This document shows, one piece after another, positions 56,061-64,000 of a DNA stretch of 64,000 nucleotides. This stretch comes from Ignisphaera aggregans DSM 17230 (GTDB taxonomy: Archaea > Thermoproteota > Thermoprotei_A > Sulfolobales > Ignisphaeraceae). A model generated the notes under the pieces. It saw only the letters and a program-made list of their open reading frames with translations. It was not told the DNA's origin and ran no database searches. A program made the position numbers and the translations under genes. Positions within the stretch are counted from its first letter, which is position 1; each line of letters starts with the position of its first letter. The stretch covers positions 558,001-622,000 of the forward strand of contig CP002098.1 in assembly GCA_000145985.1 (NCBI GenBank), written 5' to 3'.

Positions 56061-56689
56061 CTATTTATCAATCCAATACTCTGTGCCCATGGATATCTCT
56101 ATCCTTGGGTCTATCTCTATAAAGAAATCATCTGTACATATCTCTACAAGTCCTTGACCTGGATACAAATTATATATTTTTCCTACTCTCCATGTGTTAT
56201 TAGTAGTTCTATTGAAGGTTATAAGCTTGAGTGGTAGAGATACATCCTCCATTGTTATCCAGAAACATCCTGTGGAGCTATTAAATAGAATATCGTGTGC
56301 ATCAATACCAAGAAAGTCATATGAAGATTTATTCTTATATCCAATATATAGAAGAGATCCTTCGAAAACATATAGCTTTAGACATCCGAGATAGCTACAT
56401 AGATACACAACTTTAACCCCATATAGATTTCTAGAGCTATAGGTAGGCACTATTCCCACTAACTGTAATTGTATGTGTATGTATAGTGGTAGCTATAGAG
56501 GTTGAGGTAGTGGTAATAGTAGTAGTTATAGTCAGTACACTATAAACCTCTGTAGTTCTCCAAATAGTTGTTGTAATAGCTATGATTGAAACCCTTGAAT
56601 ACTCTTGAATAGATATAGATTTAAAATTATAACACCACACCAATAGTAAATACTATCATAATGATTATCGCTATATTGCTTTTAGTCAT
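56061..56689 (-). pseudogene. Thr-rich surface protein broken by two frameshifts
   Basis: Three frames follow each other on the minus strand. From ATG 56689, KSNIAIIIMIVFTIGVV is a signal-anchor helix. The next frame gives a Thr-rich stalk (VLTITTTITTTSTSIATT) up to about 56437. The third frame (56459 to 56061) gives a beta-rich domain with GVKVVYLCSYLGCLKLYVF and DFFIEIDPRIEI. Signal-anchor, stalk and domain is the layout of the other surface proteins here, so one gene with two indels is the simplest explanation. Confidence 0.5.
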
Positions 56690-56805
56690 GTTTCTTAAAC
56701 GTGTAATACAAAAATCTCTCAGTTGTTAGAAAAGTAGTTCAAGATTTTCATAAATACTTTTAAAGGCTCTAACACTAGAGTGTGGTAGGCGCGCCCGCCA
56801 GGTGA

Positions 56806-58587
56806 ATGAATGTGAAAATAGGCGAGTCATATGCTAGAATGATCTTAGCTATAGGTGCTTATGAAGACATAGGTATTGAACCTACTTATAAGGACATTGC
56901 ACGTGCTACGAATAGAAGTTTAAGTAGGGTTAGAACTGCGGCAAATAAAATAATGAAAGAAGGTTTAGCCATAAAGGTTTCTGAAAATCCAGTAAAATTG
57001 AAATTGACTGAGAAGGGGCGAGAAATATATAAACAGATAAGAAGTGAAATTGTGGGACAGATTGGAAATGCAAAGGTATATCCATCACAGCTAATTAAGA
57101 AATTTGACGAAAAACTATATGAGGATTATCGGCGTATAAGATTTTTTGGTGATGTGGCAGTCAGCGCAGATGTTGTAGTCTCTAAGTTAAAACTTCCTGA
57201 GGTTGTTAAAGCACTTGGAGAGAGGTTTGGACCAGCATTACTCTTTGGTTATGTAGCTGAGTTAGCTACAGCTGTACAGATAGCATCAGCTTCAGCCATA
57301 GGTTCAATTCCGTTTAATTCTTTATCAAAACAAATAATTAATGCACCAATACGAGTTGCTAGAGTTACAGATGTTGCATTGCCTCCACATATGGAAGGCA
57401 CAGTAATACCGCTAGAGCGCGCAGTAAGATCTTTAAGCTTTGTCTCTCTATGGCCAAATAGAACTTCTTATCGGGATGTAAAAAGCTATGCTGAAGAAGC
57501 AGATGCACTTGGTCTTATTAGAATGGTAAAAGGGTTGCAGGACGATGAAGTCTTTTTAGAACCGCGCCTTAAGACAGGGATAGACGTTGTTGAAAAAATC
57601 TCTACTATAGGATTTGATACGCTTACAGCAGTACCTAGTAGAGCTTGGATTCCAATGCTTACAATATATGGAGATATTACAACAAGGTTTCCAACATTAC
57701 AAGAGCTTCAGAGTGCTGAAACCCCAATGCTCAGTGTTATTCGTGATATTGTGGGGCTTGATAGAATTGAGAAATGGGTTAACCATGTATTAGGCATTAA
57801 AAAGAGTATGAAAGTCCCTGCACTAACAATGGAAGCACCCTATGATACATTTGGAGTTGTTAAGCTGATAAAGATAAGTGATGAACAACGTCTATTAACA
57901 CTAACTGTTGCAAGAAGAATTGTTGGTGAGGCTTTACAGGAGGATAGCTTCAATCTCAATAGTGTTTACAGTAGAGCTGAAGAAAGAATTCGTAGGGTAT
58001 TAGTTGATTCAGGAATCTATGGAGAGATTCTAAAGGAATTCATTAGGGAGGGATTTATAGGAAGTGAAGAGGCTGAAAGAATCATAAAGAAATATGTAGA
58101 TGAAAATCCTATAGTAATTCTAAAAGATTTTGAAAGTCTTGGTTTTATACAACCTGTGGGATTTGGATATTATAGTGCATGGACTATAACCCCACTTCAT
58201 CACAATCAAAATGAGACCATTAGAACTCTATTAGCGTGGTTAGCAAAGGAACTTAGAAGTTTGGGACGTGATGAAGAATTCAATCAGATACTCTATGAGA
58301 ATGTGCTAAGGAATTTGATAGAACGAGGTGAAGTTAATATCTCTACTATACAACCATACAAAGCTTTAGTTAGAGTTGCTCGAAGCCTTACTACACTTGA
58401 AAAAATGGGCATAGTTAAATTTGAAGGTGATGAAGTGGTCAAGGTTACAGACAATAATGCAAGAAGATTATTGATGCAGGCATACATAGAACATAGACTA
58501 GGTCTAGGACTGGCTTTAGAGCCTTACGAAAAACAGAAGAAACCTAAGTTAGATGAGATAGTAGCAGAAATAGTAGTTGAAAAATGA
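56806..58587 (+). CDS. Large winged-helix protein of unknown family
   Basis: 593 residues. The N-terminal 90 residues are a winged helix-turn-helix (EPTYKDIARATNRSLSRVRTA, then KLTEKGREIYKQI). The rest is mostly helical, with repeated features such as LKLPEVVKALGERFGPALLFG, HMEGTVIPLERAVRSL and a second HTH-like part near the end (VARSLTTLEKMGIVKFEG). No catalytic motif, no membrane segment. Upstream is an unusual GC-rich stretch GGCGCGCCCGCC (56787-56798) and then AGGTGA before the start. Codon choice has more GAA and CGN than its neighbours. I cannot name a family; a plasmid or virus origin is possible. Confidence 0.8.
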   Translation: MNVKIGESYARMILAIGAYEDIGIEPTYKDIARATNRSLSRVRTAANKIMKEGLAIKVSENPVKLKLTEKGREIYKQIRSEIVGQIGNAKVYPSQLIKKFDEKLYEDYRRIRFFGDVAVSADVVVSKLKLPEVVKALGERFGPALLFGYVAELATAVQIASASAIGSIPFNSLSKQIINAPIRVARVTDVALPPHMEGTVIPLERAVRSLSFVSLWPNRTSYRDVKSYAEEADALGLIRMVKGLQDDEVFLEPRLKTGIDVVEKISTIGFDTLTAVPSRAWIPMLTIYGDITTRFPTLQELQSAETPMLSVIRDIVGLDRIEKWVNHVLGIKKSMKVPALTMEAPYDTFGVVKLIKISDEQRLLTLTVARRIVGEALQEDSFNLNSVYSRAEERIRRVLVDSGIYGEILKEFIREGFIGSEEAERIIKKYVDENPIVILKDFESLGFIQPVGFGYYSAWTITPLHHNQNETIRTLLAWLAKELRSLGRDEEFNQILYENVLRNLIERGEVNISTIQPYKALVRVARSLTTLEKMGIVKFEGDEVVKVTDNNARRLLMQAYIEHRLGLGLALEPYEKQKKPKLDEIVAEIVVEK

Positions 58588-59116
58588 TTATAGACTTTAA
58601 AATTATTATGGTTATAGCTATAGCTTTTAATAATAGAAGGAAAAGTGAACAATGCAATCATAATTTCATTCAGATCTTTCTACAGGAAATCCATGAACTA
58701 TCTAGACCTCAAGACGATGCAAACACTTTCCAGGTGTTGCTGAAGTAAACGTTAAGAAATCTTCGATGACATGCCAATAGGAATGAGTTCTCTGATGCCT
58801 ATTGATATAGTTTCTGACGAATCTTTAAGGCAAATAAGGTGACTAGAGAAGTAGTATCCAAAAGTCTTAGTAATCAAAGTAGTTAAAGAATTCAATGATA
58901 TGCATAATAACTATTAACCCTATTGGATACGAACCTCTATAATTTCTAACAATTCTCTAATTGATACTTCTCTTAGAATTTTTAATACTTCATAATTTAT
59001 AGTGTAATATAGTAGTAATTAATGAATTTCAGAATTGAAGCAGATATGCAAGCAATGGATATACTTGTATATTCTTATTATGAAATATGAAAAGTATCTG
59101 CTTTATTCAATAGTCT
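58588..59116. other. Intergenic, no gene seen
   Basis: This region of about 530 bases shows only short broken frames (for example PIGMSSLMPIDIVSDESLRQ from 58772). No repeat or RNA that I can recognise. Confidence 0.4.
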
Positions 59117-59617
59117 CTATCTGCTACTGCTTATGATTTCGATTGTTTTTTCAATAACCTTCTCTATATATGGTATACGTTCTACTATATCTTCTCTACC
59201 TAGTTTTGCTTCATGAAATCCCCATACATGTAGAGCCCATGCTGTATCCCATGACTATATAAACCATGGATCAAGATTCTTAGCTATAGCTCTTACAGCT
59301 TCTATAAAATCTGTTACAGCCCATCTACCTCTACTCTCAACTCTTGACAATACTTCAGATAAATTGAGATGTATTGCTAAAATCTTTACACATTCCTCAA
59401 CAGCTCTATACAGCTTCTCACTAGCTTGAACAGGATCTTTATCAACAAGACTCTTACCCTCCTCAAGATATTTCCTAGCAAGTTCTATACCTATCTCCTT
59501 CCTCTCCTCAGAATCAAGACCAAGACTATCAACAATTAGCGACAATACAAAACTCTCTATATCCAAACCCCTCCTAACAATCTCACGATAAGGCTTCTCA
59601 GGTATATAGATATCCAT
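59117..59617 (-). pseudogene. PaREP1-type protein with an in-frame amber stop
   Basis: The first 120 residues (SEERKEIGIELARKYLEEGK, DPVQASEKLYRAVEECVKIL, GRWAVTDFIEAV) match the PaREP1 family of archaeal helical HEPN-like proteins. After NLDPWFI comes TAG (59257-59255), but the same frame continues with the expected end SWDTAWALHVWGFHEAKLG and ERIPYIEKVIEKTIEI to a stop at 59117. One nonsense mutation explains it. The shortened protein loses its last quarter. Read-through is not expected. Confidence 0.75.
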
Positions 59618-59734
59618 ATCTAGACACTAGGGCTATACAGATATATCCTCAAAATCATTATAAATCTAAGACTATATGAAATCTTTGGATTTAAAAAGAT
59701 GTGTTAAAATTGAATATGTGATTTGAAGCTTTAT

Positions 59735-61267
59735 CTATTTTCTTAATAGGAAAGCAATTATTATTGCTATTACAACTATTGCCATGGCTATAATACTGAT
59801 TGTTTCTGGTGGAATAACAGCTTCTTTTATTGTTGTTGTAACTGTTGTTGGTGTTGTTATCGATGTTGTGATTGTTTGTGTTGTCGTTGTTGTAGTTGTT
59901 ATTGTTGTGGTGGTAGTTGATGGTGTAGCTATAGTGGTTGTTGCAGTAGCTGTTTTCTCTAATGTGGTGGTAGATATAGATGTTGTTGTAAATATAGATG
60001 TGATGGTTGTTAATGATATATATGTAGATGTTATGGTTATGGGTATAGATATTGTCTGCATTGCTGTAGTGGTTATGGTTTTTGTCACAACTGTTTGTTG
60101 TACTGGATATATTGTAGAGATTGAGTATATAACCCATCTACTATTTCCACCCATAGTTGCATAGTCATAGCCAGCAACATATATGTTAGAGCCATCGAAA
60201 ACATGTTTACCTAGATCAAAAGTAGAGTCTGCTTCTATATTGCTACTTAGAACATATTTAGCAAGGCTGTACATATTTTTGTTCATGATATACATATTAT
60301 GTCTTATGTATGTACCTGTATACTCATCTCTAAATATATAGATGAAGTTCTCTGTATATACTATCTTTGCTCCATATGTTCCCCAGATCTCTTTATTTAG
60401 ATCAACTATATTTCCATTTGGATCCATCTTGGCTATACCATTTGAGCCAACTATATAGGCATATCCATTGGCATCAAAATCTATTGCATATAGAGATCCT
60501 AGATAGTATTTATAGTTTATGGGATAGTCTATGTATTTAACTATGTTAAGATTCTTGTCAAGTAATATAGCTAGGCTGTGGACACTATAGTTATAATCTG
60601 TATAGTATCCAACTACCCATATATTTCTGTTGAGGGGATTGACACCAATATCATATGTATATCCCCATTTCCAGTTAGGTATATATACAACCCTATTGTT
60701 TATAGGGTTTAGATCCGGAGATCTTTTCTCTATATACCAAATATCTTCATTATATCCATCGAGATTTATATCTTTTCTTGTATATCCACCTATATAGATA
60801 TATCCATCGCTATATGTAATAGTGTATAGAGGTGTATTTTGAACCTCTATTCTTCTAACAACATTTAGATCCTTATCAAATACATATATAACTCCATATG
60901 AAGATATAAACGTATTTTCATAGCCAACAACATATAGTAGATTGCCAATAGAGATACAGTTGATGAGAACCTCTATACGGTCACCCCTCCACATATTTAC
61001 AACATCACTTGTAGACATATCGAGAAGAACTATAGCTGGTGTATCATCAGCTACACCAACAACAGCTATATATCCTCCGAAGAGGCATGAGCCATATGCA
61101 TAGTCCCTACCCTTAGTCAGGTCTATATATTTAACCCATTGTATAGGTGCTAAAACATTTGGTGACTCTGAATAGACTATAGCTACTGTATATAGACAGC
61201 ATATAGATAGAAACAACAGTATTGCGATCAACAGCTTTGCTGATTTACATACCCTGTATATACCCAT
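59735..61267 (-). CDS. Thr-rich cell-surface protein with propeller-like repeats
   Basis: About 510 residues: an N-terminal signal helix (KLLIAILLFLSICCLYTVAI), a beta-propeller-like domain of repeated strands (YGSCLFGGYIAVVGVADDTP, ISIGNLLYVVGYENT, YSDGYIYIGGYTRKD, WVVGYYTDYNYSVH), a Thr-rich stalk of about 80 residues and a C-terminal helix ending LLRK. It should be displayed outside the membrane. DINLDGYNED resembles a Ca-binding loop. ATG 61267 with GGTTGGT upstream is used. Ligand unknown. Confidence 0.8.
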   Translation of the reverse strand: MGIYRVCKSAKLLIAILLFLSICCLYTVAIVYSESPNVLAPIQWVKYIDLTKGRDYAYGSCLFGGYIAVVGVADDTPAIVLLDMSTSDVVNMWRGDRIEVLINCISIGNLLYVVGYENTFISSYGVIYVFDKDLNVVRRIEVQNTPLYTITYSDGYIYIGGYTRKDINLDGYNEDIWYIEKRSPDLNPINNRVVYIPNWKWGYTYDIGVNPLNRNIWVVGYYTDYNYSVHSLAILLDKNLNIVKYIDYPINYKYYLGSLYAIDFDANGYAYIVGSNGIAKMDPNGNIVDLNKEIWGTYGAKIVYTENFIYIFRDEYTGTYIRHNMYIMNKNMYSLAKYVLSSNIEADSTFDLGKHVFDGSNIYVAGYDYATMGGNSRWVIYSISTIYPVQQTVVTKTITTTAMQTISIPITITSTYISLTTITSIFTTTSISTTTLEKTATATTTIATPSTTTTTITTTTTTTQTITTSITTPTTVTTTIKEAVIPPETISIIAMAIVVIAIIIAFLLRK

Positions 61268-61484
61268 ACCAACCACAGAAATACTATTCTACAAACATGT
61301 CTTAAATACATAATTGTTTTTATCTATGGAAAGAAGCTCCATAGAGGTCATAAGCAGAAACTCTACACAACCCTTACTATACATCGAAATAGGCGAGAAT
61401 TACAGAAAACTATATAAATCTATGCAAATAGTCGATGCCACAAAATCTCACATCTGTAATAGCATTTAGCTATGATGTGCCAAA

Positions 61485-61844
61485 CTAGGTGCGTAGTGGA
61501 ATTATTTTTATAGATCTTCTTCTGATTATAACCAGCTTGTTATATAGATTATCTATTTTTTCAAGTACTGAAACCAGTCTTTCGGCTATGTATATAGGAT
61601 TCGATGGTGGTATCCTCAGTAGAATAATGCCTGTGATATTAGGGTTTAGGAGAGCTATTCTTCCAAATTCTTTATCAAATGTTATTATAATCCTTGATTC
61701 CTTTATAGCAAGTTCTATCACTTCTTCATCATTCATTCCTGGTCTAATTTCATATATAGCTATAACATTGTATCCTTTCTCTCTAAGTATTTTGATAACA
61801 GTTTTCGGTATATTTTCATCAGCTAGAAGTCTAGGTTTTGACAA
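61485..61844 (-). CDS. DUF5615 PIN-like toxin
   Basis: A 119-residue protein with RLLADENIPKTVIKILREKGYNV at the start and IIITFDKEFGRIA in the middle, the two motifs of DUF5615 (a PIN-like fold with acidic residues D-E-N and D). It overlaps the DUF433 gene by 14 bases. This is a common archaeal toxin-antitoxin pair and would cut RNA if freed. Confidence 0.88.
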   Translation of the reverse strand: MSKPRLLADENIPKTVIKILREKGYNVIAIYEIRPGMNDEEVIELAIKESRIIITFDKEFGRIALLNPNITGIILLRIPPSNPIYIAERLVSVLEKIDNLYNKLVIIRRRSIKIIPLRT

Positions 61845-62067
61845 TAATCTCTTCCCTTAGAACTTTTGCAGCATATCTAATGGCAGCTAATATGTCTTCT
61901 CTTGTTAGATGTGGGTATTCCTTTAGTATATCGTCGATTGTCCATCCATTGGATAACAGCTCCAGAATGAAATATACAGGTATTCTTGTGCCTTTTATAA
62001 CTGCCTTACCTCCTAATATCTTTGGATCTACAACAATTCTATCCTCTTTTGCCAATATCTTCACCAT
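61831..62067 (-). CDS. DUF433 antitoxin
   Basis: A 78-residue protein. VDPKILGGKAVIKGTRIPVYFILELLSNG followed by TIDDILKEYPHLTREDILAAIRYA is the DUF433 pattern, a helix-turn-helix antitoxin. Upstream of and overlapping the toxin gene. Confidence 0.9.
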   Translation of the reverse strand: MVKILAKEDRIVVDPKILGGKAVIKGTRIPVYFILELLSNGWTIDDILKEYPHLTREDILAAIRYAAKVLREEIIVKT

Positions 62068-62347
62068 ATATAGCTTTATGTAAAGAACTTATATATTTTC
62101 CTCTACACCATATCTATTAGCTATCTCATGATTTAGATGCTCTTAATACATCTGTGATGTGCTGAAAAAGATTTGAAAAGGGGTCTAAGATCCATAGCAA
62201 TTCTATATAAAATTCTATATAACTATATATAGTTTTAATCTTGTTAAGCATTTCTATAAGTCTTCTTCTACCTCTTCATATGTTGTTAAAAAGGTTTTTA
62301 ATGTCTATAGCTGTTACCCTTAAACTAAGATAGACTAGGTGTTTATT

Positions 62348-62721
62348 ATGGGATCCATTGTTGGTGGTGTTAGGATTCGTGGATCTAGGGGTGAGGCTAC
62401 TGTTAAAGCTCTTGTGATACAGGTTTCTATGGAGATTTAATTACATTGCCAAGATATGTTGAGGGTATAGGTATAGAGTTTAAATATGAGAGAATTAGGA
62501 GGTTGCCCAATGGAAGAATTATCAAGGTTAGATTTGGTGGTGGGGAAATAGTATTGGAGGATACTGTTACATATGGAGATATAGAGGTATGGGAAGAATT
62601 GAAACTACCAGAAGGTGTAGAGGCGCTACTAGGTGTAACAGCACTTGAGAAACTTGGATATAGGGTTAACCCAAGAACAGGAAAGCTTGAGAAAGTAGAA
62701 TTCTACTTATTAACTATCTAA
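62348..62721 (+). pseudogene. Retropepsin-like aspartyl protease, frameshifted at the active site
   Basis: The frame from ATG 62348 reads VRIRGSRGEATVKALV and then goes wrong after CTTGTG (62412-62417). With one T restored it reads KALVDTGFYGDLITLPRYVEG, recovering the D-T-G active site, and continues in the frame of the rest (YERIRRLPNGRIIKV, GVEALLGVTALEKLGYRVNP and RTGKLEKV) to the stop at 62721. As given, the two parts are in different frames. Confidence 0.72.
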
Positions 62722-62919
62722 GGTATACCACAGCAAAATAGCTCTTTTAATTCTATTAATTCTATACGTCATATTCCTTCTGATGACTATTTTCTCAACA
62801 TTCTGTATCTCTTCTATAGTATTTTAATAAGTAGAAAATTGATTTGGATGGTGCTAAAGTTTTTAAGAGGTGAAATGTTTAGAGATTCAATAGTCTGAGG
62901 ATTGATTGGGATTAGGGTT

Positions 62920-63516
62920 ATGGCTAGTGGAATAGCTTCATGGTTCTATGAAACCTATGTTCCAGCTCAGTTTATTCTTGATGATGGTCTTTCTGAGTTT
63001 ATATCTGCATCTATTGTTGAGGAGAAGATGGTTCGAGAACCCCTCTTTCTGCTCTATGTATCTCCACATAGTATTGAAGCTATAGCTACCTCTCTAAGGA
63101 ATCAAGGATTTGTTGAGACTCATAGAGTTAGGGGAGAGGTTTATAGCTTTGTTAAGAGACTTGAAGATCCATGGGAACTATATATAAGGATTTTTAGCAA
63201 TGGATTTATCGAATCTGAGGTGAGAGTTGGAGATATTTTTGCGGAGAAGCTTGGGAGTATAAATCTCTTTGTAGTCTATGAACCATATAACTTCTATAGC
63301 CAGATATATAATAAGCTCCATATACTCTATAAACCTCGTAGAAAATGGGTTATCAAAGTCTTAAACAATTTCCGTATCCAGATGAGACCACCAAAGCTTT
63401 TAGCTCCTTGGAAAACCATTACCATTTCCTATGAAGCTCTATCTGTTACAGAACCACTTATCTATTTGTTGAGCAGGCTTGAGAGGGATGATGTAGGAGT
63501 TGCAATACCGATCTAA
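62920..63516 (+). CDS. Hypothetical protein paired with a PaREP1-like gene
   Basis: A protein of about 198 residues. The mix of strands and helices (REPLFLLYVSPHSIEAIATS, ELYIRIFSNGFIESEVRVG, NLFVVYEPYNFYSQIYN) suggests a globular cytoplasmic protein. I know no family. ATG 62920 is preferred to TTG 62902. It overlaps the next gene by 17 bases, so the two are likely to work together, perhaps as a toxin-antitoxin pair. Confidence 0.65.
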   Translation: MASGIASWFYETYVPAQFILDDGLSEFISASIVEEKMVREPLFLLYVSPHSIEAIATSLRNQGFVETHRVRGEVYSFVKRLEDPWELYIRIFSNGFIESEVRVGDIFAEKLGSINLFVVYEPYNFYSQIYNKLHILYKPRRKWVIKVLNNFRIQMRPPKLLAPWKTITISYEALSVTEPLIYLLSRLERDDVGVAIPI

Positions 63517-63895
63517 ATTACATGAAGTGATAGATTTATGTAGAAAGTATATTGATGAAGCTATAGACCTTCTACAGAAGGGAGATTCTATTCAAGCTAG
63601 TGAGAAGCTATATAAAGTAGTAGAAGAAGCTTTAAAGATATTAGCAGAGATACATGGGCTTGAAGCATATAGGAAATCAGCTGAGATAGGTAGATGGAGT
63701 GTATCACGCCTAGAGGAAGCAGCTAAACAGTTAGCAACGATATATGGTGATAGTATCTATGACTCTTGGAAAATAGCTTATGAGAGACTACATATAGAGG
63801 GATTCCATGAGAAAAAGCTAACACCTGAAGATATACGTGAAGAAATAGATAAGGTGATATACCTAGTATCGCTACTTGAGATTCTTACAAGATAA
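63500..63895 (+). CDS. PaREP1/HEPN-like helical protein
   Basis: A 131-residue protein with KGDSIQASEKLYKVVEEALKIL, IGRWSVSRLEEAAKQL and YERLHIEGFHEKKLTPEDI, parallel to the broken protein at 59.1-59.6 kb (QASEKLYRAVEE, GRWAVTDFIEAV, HVWGFHEAKL). It starts with TTG inside the end of the preceding gene. HEPN-like proteins often act as RNases with a partner. Confidence 0.75.
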   Translation: MQYRSKLHEVIDLCRKYIDEAIDLLQKGDSIQASEKLYKVVEEALKILAEIHGLEAYRKSAEIGRWSVSRLEEAAKQLATIYGDSIYDSWKIAYERLHIEGFHEKKLTPEDIREEIDKVIYLVSLLEILTR

Positions 63896-63959
63896 TGGCA
63901 TGTTGTGCTACAAGTGTTATACACTACCTTTGGTAAATCGTTAAATTGGCGATAAAATT

Positions 63960-64000
63960 ATGGGTAGAGAGCTTCTAAATCTTGAGATCGTTGAGGGGGA
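63960..64000 (+). CDS. Possible start of a gene cut by the window end
   Basis: An ATG at 63960 opens MGRELLNLEIVEG, which runs to the right edge. Too short to judge. Confidence 0.25.
   Translation, partial: MGRELLNLEIVEG

Noticed and set aside
56787-56798. GGCGCGCCCGCC as a possible tRNA or attachment site
   Set aside because: No cloverleaf can be folded around it and no second copy was seen near the other end of the gene; kept only as an oddity.
59691-60164. Asn/Tyr/His-rich and Val/Asp-rich frames opposite the Thr-rich stalk
   Set aside because: They are shadows of ACA/ACT-type Thr codons of the surface protein on the minus strand.

Overview
The window is AT-rich (roughly one third G+C by eye) and looks crenarchaeal. 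It uses AGA/AGG and ATA codons heavily, has GTG and TTG starts, GGTGA-type ribosome binding sites and TTTAAA/TTATAA promoter boxes, and carries Csa1, PaREP1, DUF3782 and Thr-rich stalked surface proteins. A hyperthermophilic Desulfurococcales-type organism such as Ignisphaera fits best, but there is no rRNA or other marker gene here to prove it. I found no tRNA or rRNA gene.

Left end (1-10.4 kb) is a CRISPR region. A divergent type III cas10 lies between two unrecognised genes on the minus strand. Then come a 20-repeat array read leftwards, its leader, cas6 (+), a one-spacer mini-array that forms the 3' end of csa1 (-), a second leader that is an inverted copy of the first, and a 16-repeat array read rightwards. 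The layout is nearly mirror-symmetric. Single stray or decayed repeats lie at 10.3 and 19.6 kb.

10.4-19.4 kb holds a coiled-coil protein, a KaiC/RecA-like ATPase, a radical SAM protein, the tRNA 2'-phosphotransferase KptA, a VapBC pair with a frameshifted toxin, a TnpB element with a putative omega RNA, and a frameshifted MFS exporter. 19.7-23 kb is a VWA/FHA/protein kinase signalling module. 23.7-31.5 kb has a membrane-anchored GH12 glucanase, a MacB-like ABC transporter, a flavodoxin, a GNAT, a methyltransferase, and toxin-antitoxin remnants.

31.9-43.7 kb is mostly metabolic: ThyX, two MetE-type proteins (only one with zinc ligands), a nucleotidyltransferase with a small partner, a DUF3782 nuclease-like protein, an ATPase, PstS, and beta-RFAP synthase with DUF1464 and a membrane protein. 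44.2-49.9 kb is a complete dipeptide/oligopeptide ABC transporter with its binding protein transcribed divergently. 50-64 kb holds membrane proteins, a paralogue of the KaiC-like ATPase, a transglutaminase-like surface protein, an unrecognised 593-residue winged-helix protein, a Thr-rich surface propeller-like protein, a DUF433/DUF5615 toxin-antitoxin pair and PaREP1-type proteins.

A recurring theme is gene decay. At least ten genes are broken by a single-base indel or an in-frame stop, several of them toxins, transporters or surface proteins. These breaks are inferred by reading both frames and could partly be assembly errors.
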